This document shows positions 46,399-53,768 of a stretch of DNA of 64,000 nt, in pieces. The DNA comes from Candidatus Rifleibacteriota bacterium. GTDB taxonomy: Bacteria; Muiribacteriota; Ozemobacteria; Ozemobacterales; Ozemobacteraceae. Location of the stretch: assembly GCA_015233565.1 (NCBI GenBank), contig JADFXM010000018.1, positions 1-64,000 on the forward strand, given 5' to 3'. The notes under the pieces were generated by a model that searched no databases, had not been told where the DNA came from, and saw only the letters and a program-made list of their open reading frames with translations. The position numbers were made by a program, and so were the translations under genes. Every line of letters begins with the position of its first letter. Positions within the stretch are counted from its first letter, which is position 1.

Positions 46399-46445
46399 GA
46401 AGTGGTTGCATAATTAATAAAAATCATTAATTATGCAACCGCTTC
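46399..46445 (+). terminator. 20-bp-stem hairpin after the M3 peptidase gene
   Basis: GAAGTGGTTGCATAATTAAT (46399-46418) pairs with 46426-46445, one G-T wobble, around a 7-nt loop, starting 9 bp after the stop. There is no T-run, so termination may be weak; an RNA-stabilising 3' hairpin is equally possible. Confidence 0.5.
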
Positions 46446-46513
46446 AAATAAATGGAAAACTCTTTTTTTGGGAAAAAATGACAAAGAAGCTACTGGCAGA
46501 ATGGGTTGTTTTA

Positions 46514-46555
46514 CTGCAAACCGGCAATTCAAGGCCCAAGGAGAATCATAGAATA
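46514..46555 (+). repeat. 42-nt dispersed repeat, copy 1
   Basis: Matches 52578-52619 at 39 of 42 positions, same orientation. Core CTGCAAACCGGCAATTCAAG. Non-coding in both places; function unknown. Confidence 0.7.
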
Positions 46556-46768
46556 CCTTGGGCGTGTATTCACAGAACAGCTTTTACAATTAAAAACTAA
46601 CTGACTTCGCCTGAACAAACCGCGAAGAAGGTTATTTGTACAAAATAATTGAAAAAAAAGTTTTCTGAAGTTAACATTGAGAGAAAATCAGAGAAATAGT
46701 TTTTAATTTTCCGTAAGTTCAACTAGTCCTTAGTCACAGATGAGTTTAGATGCTGATCACGAAGGTCG

Positions 46769-46815
46769 TTTCGACTCCGCTCAAAGACCGACCCGGTGAC
46801 AGAGCGGAGCCGAAA
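46769..46815. repeat. REP-like palindrome
   Basis: TTTCGACTCCGCTC (46769-46782) and GAGCGGAGCCGAAA (46802-46815) form an imperfect inverted repeat with a 19-nt loop. The block is visibly richer in G+C than its surroundings. Similar TTTCGACTCCGCTC blocks occur as dispersed repeats in diverse bacterial genomes; only one copy is in this window. Confidence 0.5.
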
Positions 46816-46940
46816 TCGACACATAAAGCCGCAGATTATTTGAGTAGATACTAAAAATTCAATTGTAACAGAGGGACTAGCTAGGACAAAAATGGGCGAT
46901 TGTTCAAACCATATTAGACTTGGAAAATAGAGGATCCTAA

Positions 46941-48623
46941 GTGCAACGTTGGTTTTTTGTGATAACACTTTTTTTTCCCATTTTCTCATTTCTTGTTCAA
47001 TTTCCGATTTACCAAGCTTCTTCCAGGCACCAAGTAGATACCCTTCTAATGCAAGCCGATAACTTCCTTAAAACTAATAAGGTGAATGAAGCTTTAAAAT
47101 GCCTTGAAACCGCACAAGAACTTGATCCAGGAAATTGGAAAATTTTCTGCATGCTGTCTAACTGTTTTGATAAACAGGGTGATGTAAAACGTTGTACTCT
47201 TTTGGGCGAAAAATTTTACCAGGAATATCCCGAAAATCCTGAAGTCCTCTATTTTATGGGAAGATTGGCCTGGAAAAGGGGCGATTCAGATGAAACGATT
47301 GAATTTATAAATAAAGCCCTGGAGTTTTGCCCGAATCATCCACTTTACAAAAGCGCGCTTCCCCGTGCTTACCTCAAAAAAGTAGAAATTTATCAGAAGC
47401 AAAAAAAATACGATGAGGCTATTAATTGCTTAAAACTGATTTTGGGACTGCTTCCGGAAGACCCGGATATTTATTATTGGCTTGGATTTATTCACGAGTT
47501 GAAAAATGACAGAATAGGAATGCTCGAATTTTACAAAAAAAGCCTGGATCGTTTTCCTGGGCAAAACCGCGAAAAGATAATCAAGAAGATATTAGCAAGC
47601 GCAACGGAAGTTGAAAAAAGCAAACTACCTCCTGACGAAAATTTCAAAAACCCAACCAGTAGGTTTTCAAACTGGTATTTTCGGTCCATGATGGAAAAGG
47701 GAGACTTTGATTCCATTGAAAAAACCTTTCAGGATTTGCTTCGCGAAAGACAATTATTTGAAGGTGAATCCTATCTCAACATAGCCTATTCACGCTTTGA
47801 AACGGCAGATAAAAACCATCAAACCCTTGAGGAGCGAATAAATGATTGGTTGAAAACAAGACCCTCTTCTCATTTTGCTTTCGCCTGTAAAGGGCACTTA
47901 CTTGTCACCGAAGCCTGGGAAGCTCGTGGAAAAGGGGAATCATCGTTAGTTACAAAAGAGAGCAAAAAGTTATTTGAAGAACTCCTTAAGTCTGCAAAGT
48001 TTTGCTTGAACAAAGCCTACGAGAGCGATCCCAGTGACCCTATCGTTCCTGCTAAGTTGATCACAGTTGCAATGGGCTTGGGAGAGGGTCGGGAAGAAGT
48101 TGAAAAACAATTTGCCCGAGCCATAAAAGCCGACAAAAATGAGAAGGAAGCATATACATCTAAACTGGAATCTCTCAAGCCAGAATGGGGTGGGTCTACT
48201 TCCGAAATGCTGGAATTTGCAAAAAAATGTACTAACGAAGAGCACCCCCAGACCCTTATTCCATTTTTGCTGATTACTGTCCATGAAGAAATGTCCGGAA
48301 TGCTTGAAAGGAATGCCGACAGAAATTATTTCAAGCAACCTGGAATGTTTGGACGTAATGCTGACAGAAATTATTTCAAGCAACCTGGCGTCTGGAATGA
48401 ATTGAAAAGCGTTTTTAATAGATTGCTTAAAGATTTTCCAGAAAATAATGTTATCCACAACCATTGTGCTTTCATAGCTTATCAAGCGAATGACATGGAA
48501 ATCGCCCAACGGGAATTTGAAATCATCCAGAATGATTGGGTCCCTGATTTGTGGGGATACAATTTCAAGAAGTTCCAGGAGTCCCGCGATTGCGTATCGA
48601 ATGAACTGCTGAACAAAAGATGA
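46941..48623 (+). CDS. exported TPR-repeat protein
   Basis: A 560-residue protein from a GTG start, with a hydrophobic signal-like N-terminus (about 1-24). Repeated TPR motifs follow (for example ADNFLKTNKVNEALKCLETA, then VLYFMGRLAWKRGDSDETIE), then a longer helical domain. Residues ~453-482 contain two copies of NADRNYFKQPG, encoded by a 45-bp tandem duplication at 48297-48386. The last ~110 residues (EFEIIQNDW...KKFQESR) are closely related to the middle of the next gene, so the two are paralogues. Stop overlaps the next start (ATGA). Role unknown; scaffolding or cell-envelope function is likely. Confidence 0.75.
   Translation: MQRWFFVITLFFPIFSFLVQFPIYQASSRHQVDTLLMQADNFLKTNKVNEALKCLETAQELDPGNWKIFCMLSNCFDKQGDVKRCTLLGEKFYQEYPENPEVLYFMGRLAWKRGDSDETIEFINKALEFCPNHPLYKSALPRAYLKKVEIYQKQKKYDEAINCLKLILGLLPEDPDIYYWLGFIHELKNDRIGMLEFYKKSLDRFPGQNREKIIKKILASATEVEKSKLPPDENFKNPTSRFSNWYFRSMMEKGDFDSIEKTFQDLLRERQLFEGESYLNIAYSRFETADKNHQTLEERINDWLKTRPSSHFAFACKGHLLVTEAWEARGKGESSLVTKESKKLFEELLKSAKFCLNKAYESDPSDPIVPAKLITVAMGLGEGREEVEKQFARAIKADKNEKEAYTSKLESLKPEWGGSTSEMLEFAKKCTNEEHPQTLIPFLLITVHEEMSGMLERNADRNYFKQPGMFGRNADRNYFKQPGVWNELKSVFNRLLKDFPENNVIHNHCAFIAYQANDMEIAQREFEIIQNDWVPDLWGYNFKKFQESRDCVSNELLNKR
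48297..48386 (+). repeat. 45-bp in-frame tandem duplication
   Basis: Two adjacent 45-bp units (48297-48341 and 48342-48386) inside the TPR gene. They share ACAGAAATTATTTCAAGCAA exactly and differ mainly in the first third. The reading frame is kept, so the protein gains 15 residues. Confidence 0.85.
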
Positions 48624-51331
48624 AAAAAGTCAGAAACATATTTCTTTATGGCACTCTTCTTCTTCTTTGTCTTGCATATCCTTATCTTCAATCCCAGCAT
48701 GCAGGAATAAAACCTAGTGAATTGGTACCAGTCCAAGTGAATTTGGTCCCGAACTCAGTTTCTCCTGAAATATCCCTGATTCAAAAAGGCAGAGAACTCT
48801 TTTTAGAGGGAAGGATGGATGAAGCTCTTCAAACATTTGAAGAGGCTATAGCACTCAATCCCCAGCGGCTTGATCCTTATTTGGGAATGGGGATCATTTT
48901 CATGCACCTTGAGAAATGGGATGAAGCAGAAAAAATCATAAGAAAAGCCGAGCGTTTCTGTCCCGTTGAGGACGAAGTTCCTTTTTTTTTAGCAAAAGTA
49001 TATGAGATGAAAGCCAGGATCAGGGGTAATTATGAAAGCGACTGGGATTTAGCAAAATTATATTATGCCAAAGCGCTTGAATTGCAAACTCCAGATGCTG
49101 GTTATGCTCTAGATCCAGTATTTGCCTATGAAACAGCTGCTGAGTTCCAACCCAAACTGGAAATCTACTCGGAGCTTTTGGCAGTAACAACTCTGAGGCA
49201 TCCTCAGGAATTCGACTATCTATCAGATATAGAAAAATTCTTCGATTTTCGTGAAACAGGGCAAACTGAAAACTTTGAATTTTATCTACGTAATAAGGAT
49301 TTTCAGAAGCTGGAGGAAATCTTTTCAACAATTGCAGCAAAAAAAAACAAGGACACCAATGGTTTTCGGGAATCGTTTAAATTAAGAGGGCTTTCTTTTT
49401 CCCCCAAAAACATTCACCCCAACGCATTTTTGTATTACAAATCGCTTTTAAATGAGTGGCAGGAAAAATTTCCTTCATCCCCTTATGCTCAAGCCAGTAA
49501 TGGGTTTTTCTTCCTGGAGGCGGCTTGGAAAAAAGTTTACTACCTGGGAATGGAGGGCCACGGTTGGGGTTTTGAAGGTGATGAGTGGCGCGAGTATAAG
49601 GATTTTCTCCTCCTCGCCAGGTATTATCTGGAAAAAGCTGTAGAGTATGGGTTTAATGATCCCATCATCTTCGCAGATCTGATGATGATAGCCACAAACC
49701 TGGGTTTGAATCGGCAGGCTCTCGATCATTACTATGAAAGTGCCCTAAAAGCCGACCCTACTGAGTTCCTTCCTTACGCTCGAAAACTTGAATATCTGAA
49801 ACCACGATGGCACGGGTCGATTCCGGAGATGCTTACTTATGCGAGAACCTGTGCAACTTTAACCGGTTCTCTAGCTCCATTGGTAATTCCGATGGCGCAC
49901 TTTGAAGCATCGATCTGGACGGGAAACCAGGATTATTTCAAGTCTTCACAAATCTGGTCGGAAGTTGAACGGACCCTGCTAAACCTTTTGAAGAGCTTCC
50001 CACAATCTTTGAAGGTCCATAATTGGTATGCCAAGTTGGCCTTTCTGGCAGGAAAATCCGAAATAGCGAAAAAGGAATTCGAGATTATAAAAAGCGATTG
50101 GTCTGAAGAATGTTGGGGAAATTTCAAAAAATTTAATCGAGCAAGAAAAACAATTTTTAAGGGAATCCCTCCCTCGCTTGAAAGCCAGAGTCCAAAGGAT
50201 TCTTTGAAGTCTGACTTCTCGATTTCAAAACCAACTCCCGTCCCCTCACCTGCTAACGCAACTAACTCAGAATTCAAACAATTTATTTTTCCTAATCGGC
50301 GAATGAGTGGTGGGAATCAACACTCCATTTTCATCAAGGATGACGGGACTGTTTGGACGTGGGGTTCAGGAAAAGAGTTTCTGGGTGACGGGGTTTCGCA
50401 GAGTAGACTTTCCCCTGAGATTGTTCCGGGGATTGACCAGGCCATTGCCGTAAGTGCTTTTAAAAACGGCAATTTTGTTTTGAAAAAAGATGGTACTCTT
50501 TGGGTGTGGCAAAGTGACACCACGCCAGATAAAAAGAATCCAGATGCTTTTTTGCCTCACCAGGGCTTCCACCTGGAAAATGTTATTGATGTTGCGGGTG
50601 GAGATGTGTCGGAGGCAATGACTCTGAAAAAGGATGGAAGTGTTTGGAGGTTACTGGATGATTCATCCGGCCAAATAGTTCAATTCCGTGTTCAAGGATT
50701 AAACGATATCAAATCGATTTCAATCTCTCCTATGCGTGCGTTGGCGCTTCGGAAGGATGGAACGGTTTGGAGTTGGGGAAATAATTCCAATGGCCAGCTT
50801 GGAATTGGACCTGTTTTAAAATTTGTTTCCTTCCCGGAAATGCTCCCCAAATTTGAAGGAATCATCTCCATTGCAGCTGGAGAAAGTCATTCGTTGGCAC
50901 TGAAAAACGATGGTACTGTTTGGTCATGGGGAACTAACTCCTGGGGCGAGTTGGGAGACTGCTCTACGCAAGACCGAATGACCCCAGTCAAAGTGGCATC
51001 TCTTACAGATGTAATTGCTATTGCCGCGGGTGAAAATCTAAGCGTTGCCTTGAGAAAAGACGGAACAGTCTGGACTTGGGGAAGGAATGATTTTGGACAA
51101 CTGGGGCATGAGTCATCTGAAGCCAGCATTGGTGCGTCTCTCCAACCTCAACAAACGCTGAAATTGTCGGATGTGGTGGCCATCGGTTGTGGCAGAAAAA
51201 ACACTTATGCCCTGAAAAAGGATGGAACTCTGCTGGCATGGGGCAACAATTTTTTCGGCCAAATTGGAGATGGAACCGCAGGCGAGTCCAACTTAAAGAG
51301 ACCTGTCCCAGTTATGGTAAAATTCCGATAA
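48620..51331 (+). CDS. exported TPR and RCC1-repeat protein
   Basis: A 903-residue protein. Signal-like segment at about 6-21, TPR region (45-125: ELFLEGRMDEALQTFEEA), then a helical domain paralogous to the preceding protein (KKEFEIIKSDW). A Ser/Pro linker follows (~520-550). From about 565 to the end are about seven RCC1-type blades, each with DGTVWTWG or close variants and NGQLGIG/FGQLGHE loops, which would close a beta propeller. Bacterial RCC1 domains are mostly extracellular binding modules. The gene overlaps the preceding one by 4 bp. It may present a binding surface anchored by the TPR part. Confidence 0.8.
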   Translation: MKKVRNIFLYGTLLLLCLAYPYLQSQHAGIKPSELVPVQVNLVPNSVSPEISLIQKGRELFLEGRMDEALQTFEEAIALNPQRLDPYLGMGIIFMHLEKWDEAEKIIRKAERFCPVEDEVPFFLAKVYEMKARIRGNYESDWDLAKLYYAKALELQTPDAGYALDPVFAYETAAEFQPKLEIYSELLAVTTLRHPQEFDYLSDIEKFFDFRETGQTENFEFYLRNKDFQKLEEIFSTIAAKKNKDTNGFRESFKLRGLSFSPKNIHPNAFLYYKSLLNEWQEKFPSSPYAQASNGFFFLEAAWKKVYYLGMEGHGWGFEGDEWREYKDFLLLARYYLEKAVEYGFNDPIIFADLMMIATNLGLNRQALDHYYESALKADPTEFLPYARKLEYLKPRWHGSIPEMLTYARTCATLTGSLAPLVIPMAHFEASIWTGNQDYFKSSQIWSEVERTLLNLLKSFPQSLKVHNWYAKLAFLAGKSEIAKKEFEIIKSDWSEECWGNFKKFNRARKTIFKGIPPSLESQSPKDSLKSDFSISKPTPVPSPANATNSEFKQFIFPNRRMSGGNQHSIFIKDDGTVWTWGSGKEFLGDGVSQSRLSPEIVPGIDQAIAVSAFKNGNFVLKKDGTLWVWQSDTTPDKKNPDAFLPHQGFHLENVIDVAGGDVSEAMTLKKDGSVWRLLDDSSGQIVQFRVQGLNDIKSISISPMRALALRKDGTVWSWGNNSNGQLGIGPVLKFVSFPEMLPKFEGIISIAAGESHSLALKNDGTVWSWGTNSWGELGDCSTQDRMTPVKVASLTDVIAIAAGENLSVALRKDGTVWTWGRNDFGQLGHESSEASIGASLQPQQTLKLSDVVAIGCGRKNTYALKKDGTLLAWGNNFFGQIGDGTAGESNLKRPVPVMVKFR

Positions 51332-51427
51332 ATCTCCACCAACATTTAACTTGTACAATTACAACCAAAATTTGCGTGTAACATAAAACCCATTCTTAAA
51401 TCCAATAACGGCAAATTCTCTAATAAT

Positions 51428-51451
51428 ACCAATCCTACAAAATAATAACGT
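51428..51451 (+). repeat. 24-nt dispersed repeat, second copy of 23803-23826
   Basis: 23 of 24 bases match 23803-23826 in the same orientation; core CACAAAATAATAACGT/TACAAAATAATAACGT. It ends 6 bp before the left end of R element R2. Confidence 0.6.
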
Positions 51452-51457
51452 CAGATA

Positions 51458-51817
51458 TCCTGATGCGTATTTGAATTGATCAGAAATTCAGAGTATCCAA
51501 CCGGAAATCCATCTGGCACTTTTCAACGGATGTTCCATGTGCGTATTCTCAATTGGTGCAGCGTTGAAGCTAATCAAAGTGCAAAAATGGGCGATATTTC
51601 AAAAAATGGCACTTAACTTCTGAAACACTCTTCAACAGAGATTTTTACTCTAATGAAATACTGGCTACGAACTTTTTGAACAACCGCTTTCTTTTTATTT
51701 TCTAGTGCTGATTTTAGATCATTCTCTTGTTGGAACATCAGTTTCAAGGAAAAAAAGTGTTTATTTGTGCTGAAAATTCTTCAAAATTGTGCCAAATGAG
51801 TTCCTTCTAAATCAGGA
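51458..51817 (+). repeat. MITE-like repeat R, copy R2, interrupted
   Basis: Left end TCCTGAT (51458-51464), right end ATCAGGA (51811-51817). The first ~70 bp and last ~75 bp align with R3 (52630-52766); between them is about 220 bp of unrelated sequence containing its own inverted ends. Same orientation as R3. Confidence 0.75.
51529..51739. repeat. 211-bp element nested in R2
   Basis: Perfect 9-bp inverted ends GATGTTCCA (51529-51537) and TGGAACATC (51731-51739) bound nearly all of the sequence that R2 has and R1 and R3 lack. This fits a second non-autonomous element that inserted into R2. No coding capacity. Confidence 0.6.
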
Positions 51818-51933
51818 AGTAGGAATCGAATGATTAGTTAAATGTTCCACTTCGTGTTTAGTTCGAGATTTGACCTCTACACATAAATTTGTTAAACTTC
51901 CAATGTGAATTTAAATTGGATGTGGAGGTTTCA

Positions 51934-52173
51934 ATGGCTACAATTACCTTAAAAAGTGTTCCAGGTTTTCTTCATTCCGAATTAAAAAAACAAGCTGAAC
52001 GAAATCGCCGGAGCCTAAATAACGAAATAATCACCACCCTTGAGAGGGCATTGGGGTTAACTCCATGTAGGATTGACGAGTTAATTGAAAAAGCCCGGAA
52101 TCTCCGAAAAACTCTCAAAGTTCATCTTACGGAAGAAATGTTATACGAATTCAAAAATGAGGGGCGAAAATGA
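51934..52173 (+). CDS. vapB: FitA/VapB-type ribbon-helix-helix antitoxin
   Basis: Start ATG at 51934, after GGAGG; 79 residues. The N-terminus MATITLKSVPGFLHSELKKQ and RRSLNNEIITTLERA match the Arc/FitA ribbon-helix-helix DNA-binding fold. The C-terminal part (about 45-79) would bind and block the PIN toxin. The stop overlaps the toxin start (ATGA), the usual layout. As in related pairs, the antitoxin probably dimerises on its own promoter and represses the operon. Confidence 0.85.
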   Translation: MATITLKSVPGFLHSELKKQAERNRRSLNNEIITTLERALGLTPCRIDELIEKARNLRKTLKVHLTEEMLYEFKNEGRK

Positions 52174-52574
52174 TTGTTGTGGATACAAACATTTTGGTTT
52201 ACTTCTGGATTCCGGGTGATTTTACTGAACTAGCAGAAAAATTATTAAAAAAGGACTCAAACTGGATTGCCCCAACTTTGTGGCGTTCTGAATTTAGAAA
52301 TGTTCTCGCCTGCCACTTAAGGCGAAAGGATTTTCCTTTGGCACAAGCGCAAGAAATTATGGTCAATGCTGAAAATCATATGCAAGGAGCAGAACATCAA
52401 GTTCCTTCAATTCAAGTTTTAGATTTAGTAAACAGGTCAAAATGCACGGCCTACGATTGTGAATTTATTGCACTGGCTGAACAGATGAGTCTTCCACTGA
52501 TTACAGCTGATGTCGGTTTAATAAATAGTTTTCCCAAGATAGCCAAAAACATAAAAAGCTATGTTGAAGAATGA
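52170..52574 (+). CDS. vapC: PIN domain ribonuclease toxin (VapC family)
   Basis: A 134-residue PIN domain protein with the conserved acidic residues of the Mg-dependent ribonuclease site: Asp5 (VVDTNIL), Glu41 (WRSEFRN), Asp96 (AYDCEFIALA) and Asp114 (ITADVGL). VapC toxins cleave tRNAs or rRNA to halt translation when not bound by antitoxin. Intact frame and complete motif set suggest it is functional. The pair lies between two direct copies of repeat R, so it may be a passenger of those elements. Confidence 0.88.
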   Translation: MIVVDTNILVYFWIPGDFTELAEKLLKKDSNWIAPTLWRSEFRNVLACHLRRKDFPLAQAQEIMVNAENHMQGAEHQVPSIQVLDLVNRSKCTAYDCEFIALAEQMSLPLITADVGLINSFPKIAKNIKSYVEE

Positions 52575-52577
52575 AGG

Positions 52578-52619
52578 CTGCAAACCGGCAATTCAAGGCC
52601 CAAAGAGAGTCATTGAATA
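52578..52619 (+). repeat. 42-nt dispersed repeat, copy 2
   Basis: Second copy of 46514-46555, 39 of 42 bases identical. It starts 4 bp after the toxin stop codon and lies 11 bp before the left end of R3. Confidence 0.7.
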
Positions 52620-52629
52620 ACTTCAGATA

Positions 52630-52766
52630 TCCTGATGCGTATTTGAATTGATCAGAAATTCAGAGTTTCCAACCGGAAATCCATCTGGCACTTTTCTAGG
52701 AAAAAAGTCTTTATTTGTGCTAAAAATTCTTCAAAATTGTGAAAATGAGTTCCTTCTAAATCAGGA
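52630..52766 (+). repeat. MITE-like repeat R, copy R3
   Basis: A 137-bp uninterrupted element with ends TCCTGAT/ATCAGGA. It aligns over its full length with R1 (opposite orientation) and with the flanks of R2. Together with R2 it brackets the vapBC pair in direct orientation. Confidence 0.8.
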
Positions 52767-52826
52767 AGTCTGAACTTGGGCTTATATTCACTTTTCCCTA
52801 AGATCAACTAGCGAGGACAAAAAACG

Positions 52827-52867
52827 GGCGGATTAGGCTTCCGAAGCCACAATCCGCCTTTTTTTTA
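52827..52867 (+). terminator. strong intrinsic terminator, probably bidirectional
   Basis: GGCGGATT (52827-52834) pairs with AATCCGCC (52851-52858); an inner GGCTT/AAGCC stem adds to it, followed by eight or more T. On the minus strand the same stem is followed by CGTTTTTTG, so it can also end the small heat-shock gene transcript. Confidence 0.9.
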
Positions 52868-52898
52868 TCCGGCAATATCCCTTTGAAGGGGATTGATA

Positions 52899-53576
52899 TT
52901 ACTGAATCTCTATTTTTTTTCCATCAGTTTCCGCCGGAGTTGAAGTATCTATCGGTGCAGTAACAGTTAGTACGCCATTTTCAAATTTTGCTGCCATTTT
53001 ATCGGCAAAAACTTTTTTGGGAAGTTCGATCACTCTAGAAAATTTTCCATAAGAGATTTCGCTACTAAAAACTTTGTTCTTGTCGTCATTCTCATTTCTC
53101 TGAGATTTTCGTTCTGAACTGATTATTAAGGCATTATCCTTGATCTTCAAGTCAATGCTCTTTTTATCATGTCCAGGGAGGTCAAGAGTTATGATGAGAT
53201 TTCCATTTACCTCATGAATATCGCTTTTTAAATCTCCTGCTTGCGCAAAGCCTGGGGCAGATTTAAATGGTTCATTAAGATTGAACCCCTTAAACATCTT
53301 CTGAAAGCGCTCTTCCAAGCCTTTGTCAAAAAGATCGAAGCCACGAATGTTTCCCAGACTTGGGTCAGAAAAAAATTGGTTTTTGGATAACTGATCCATC
53401 TGTTTTTGCACACCTTGCATCATCTCATCAAAACTTTTCACGGAAGAACTCGAAGAAGCAGGTGTTTCAGCATAAGCGGGAGACCCAAATTGCGGCAAAG
53501 AACCATTCAGGAACAAAATCACCGCAAAACCACCGACGAAACAGACAATTTGACGATACAACGAATGACTATTCAT
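52899..53576 (-). CDS. exported small heat-shock protein (Hsp20/alpha-crystallin family)
   Basis: A 225-residue protein. Residues 1-36 form a signal peptide or anchor (hydrophobic FVGGFAVILFLNGSL, then PAYA). A Gln/Met-rich middle segment (about 55-110) precedes the alpha-crystallin domain (~112-205), with SDIHEVNGNLIITLDLPG, then KFENGVLTVTAPI, the usual A-x-x-x-n-GvL motif. An IEIQ C-terminal tail ends it, giving the I-x-I/V-like anchor. ATP-independent holdases of this family usually stay in the cytoplasm, so an exported one is notable. RBS is GGAGG-type at 53580-53586. Single-gene unit. Confidence 0.82.
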   Translation of the reverse strand: MNSHSLYRQIVCFVGGFAVILFLNGSLPQFGSPAYAETPASSSSSVKSFDEMMQGVQKQMDQLSKNQFFSDPSLGNIRGFDLFDKGLEERFQKMFKGFNLNEPFKSAPGFAQAGDLKSDIHEVNGNLIITLDLPGHDKKSIDLKIKDNALIISSERKSQRNENDDKNKVFSSEISYGKFSRVIELPKKVFADKMAAKFENGVLTVTAPIDTSTPAETDGKKIEIQ

Positions 53577-53768
53577 TTTTTTCCTCCTTTCATTCGTTTT
53601 GTTTGTTTTTCAACTTTTTTGACCGACCAATAATTCAAAGGTTCCAAAAAAATAAGAATTTTTTTTGAAATTTTATTCACAACCCACTTCTAATAAAAGC
53701 ATTGTCTGAAAAATTTCAAGTCTCTGCATCTCTTTTATTAACTATCTGCTTTCGGAGGCTCTATGCGT

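Larger units (their letters stand above)
46391..46940. other. 550-bp intergenic region rich in repeats
   Basis: No gene is called. It contains, in order, the 20-bp-stem hairpin (46399-46445), a 42-nt dispersed repeat (46514-46555), a GC-richer palindrome (46769-46815), and the short block ACTAGCTAGGACAAAAATGG near 46876, whose relative is near 52807 just before the terminator there. Confidence 0.6.
51332..51933. other. 602-bp intergenic region occupied by an interrupted repeat
   Basis: No gene. It contains the 24-nt repeat (51428-51451), the interrupted R element (51458-51817) and, inside it, a separate 211-bp inverted-repeat element (51529-51739). The vapB promoter must lie in the last ~115 bp or within the element. 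Confidence 0.6.
52575..52898. other. intergenic region with repeats and terminator
   Basis: Contains the second 42-nt repeat copy (52578-52619), R element R3 (52630-52766) and a strong bidirectional terminator (52827-52867). No gene. Confidence 0.7.

Noticed and set aside
46723..46989. 88-codon minus-strand frame across the REP-like palindrome
   Set aside because: It overlaps the start and signal peptide of the TPR gene antisense and has no ribosome site.
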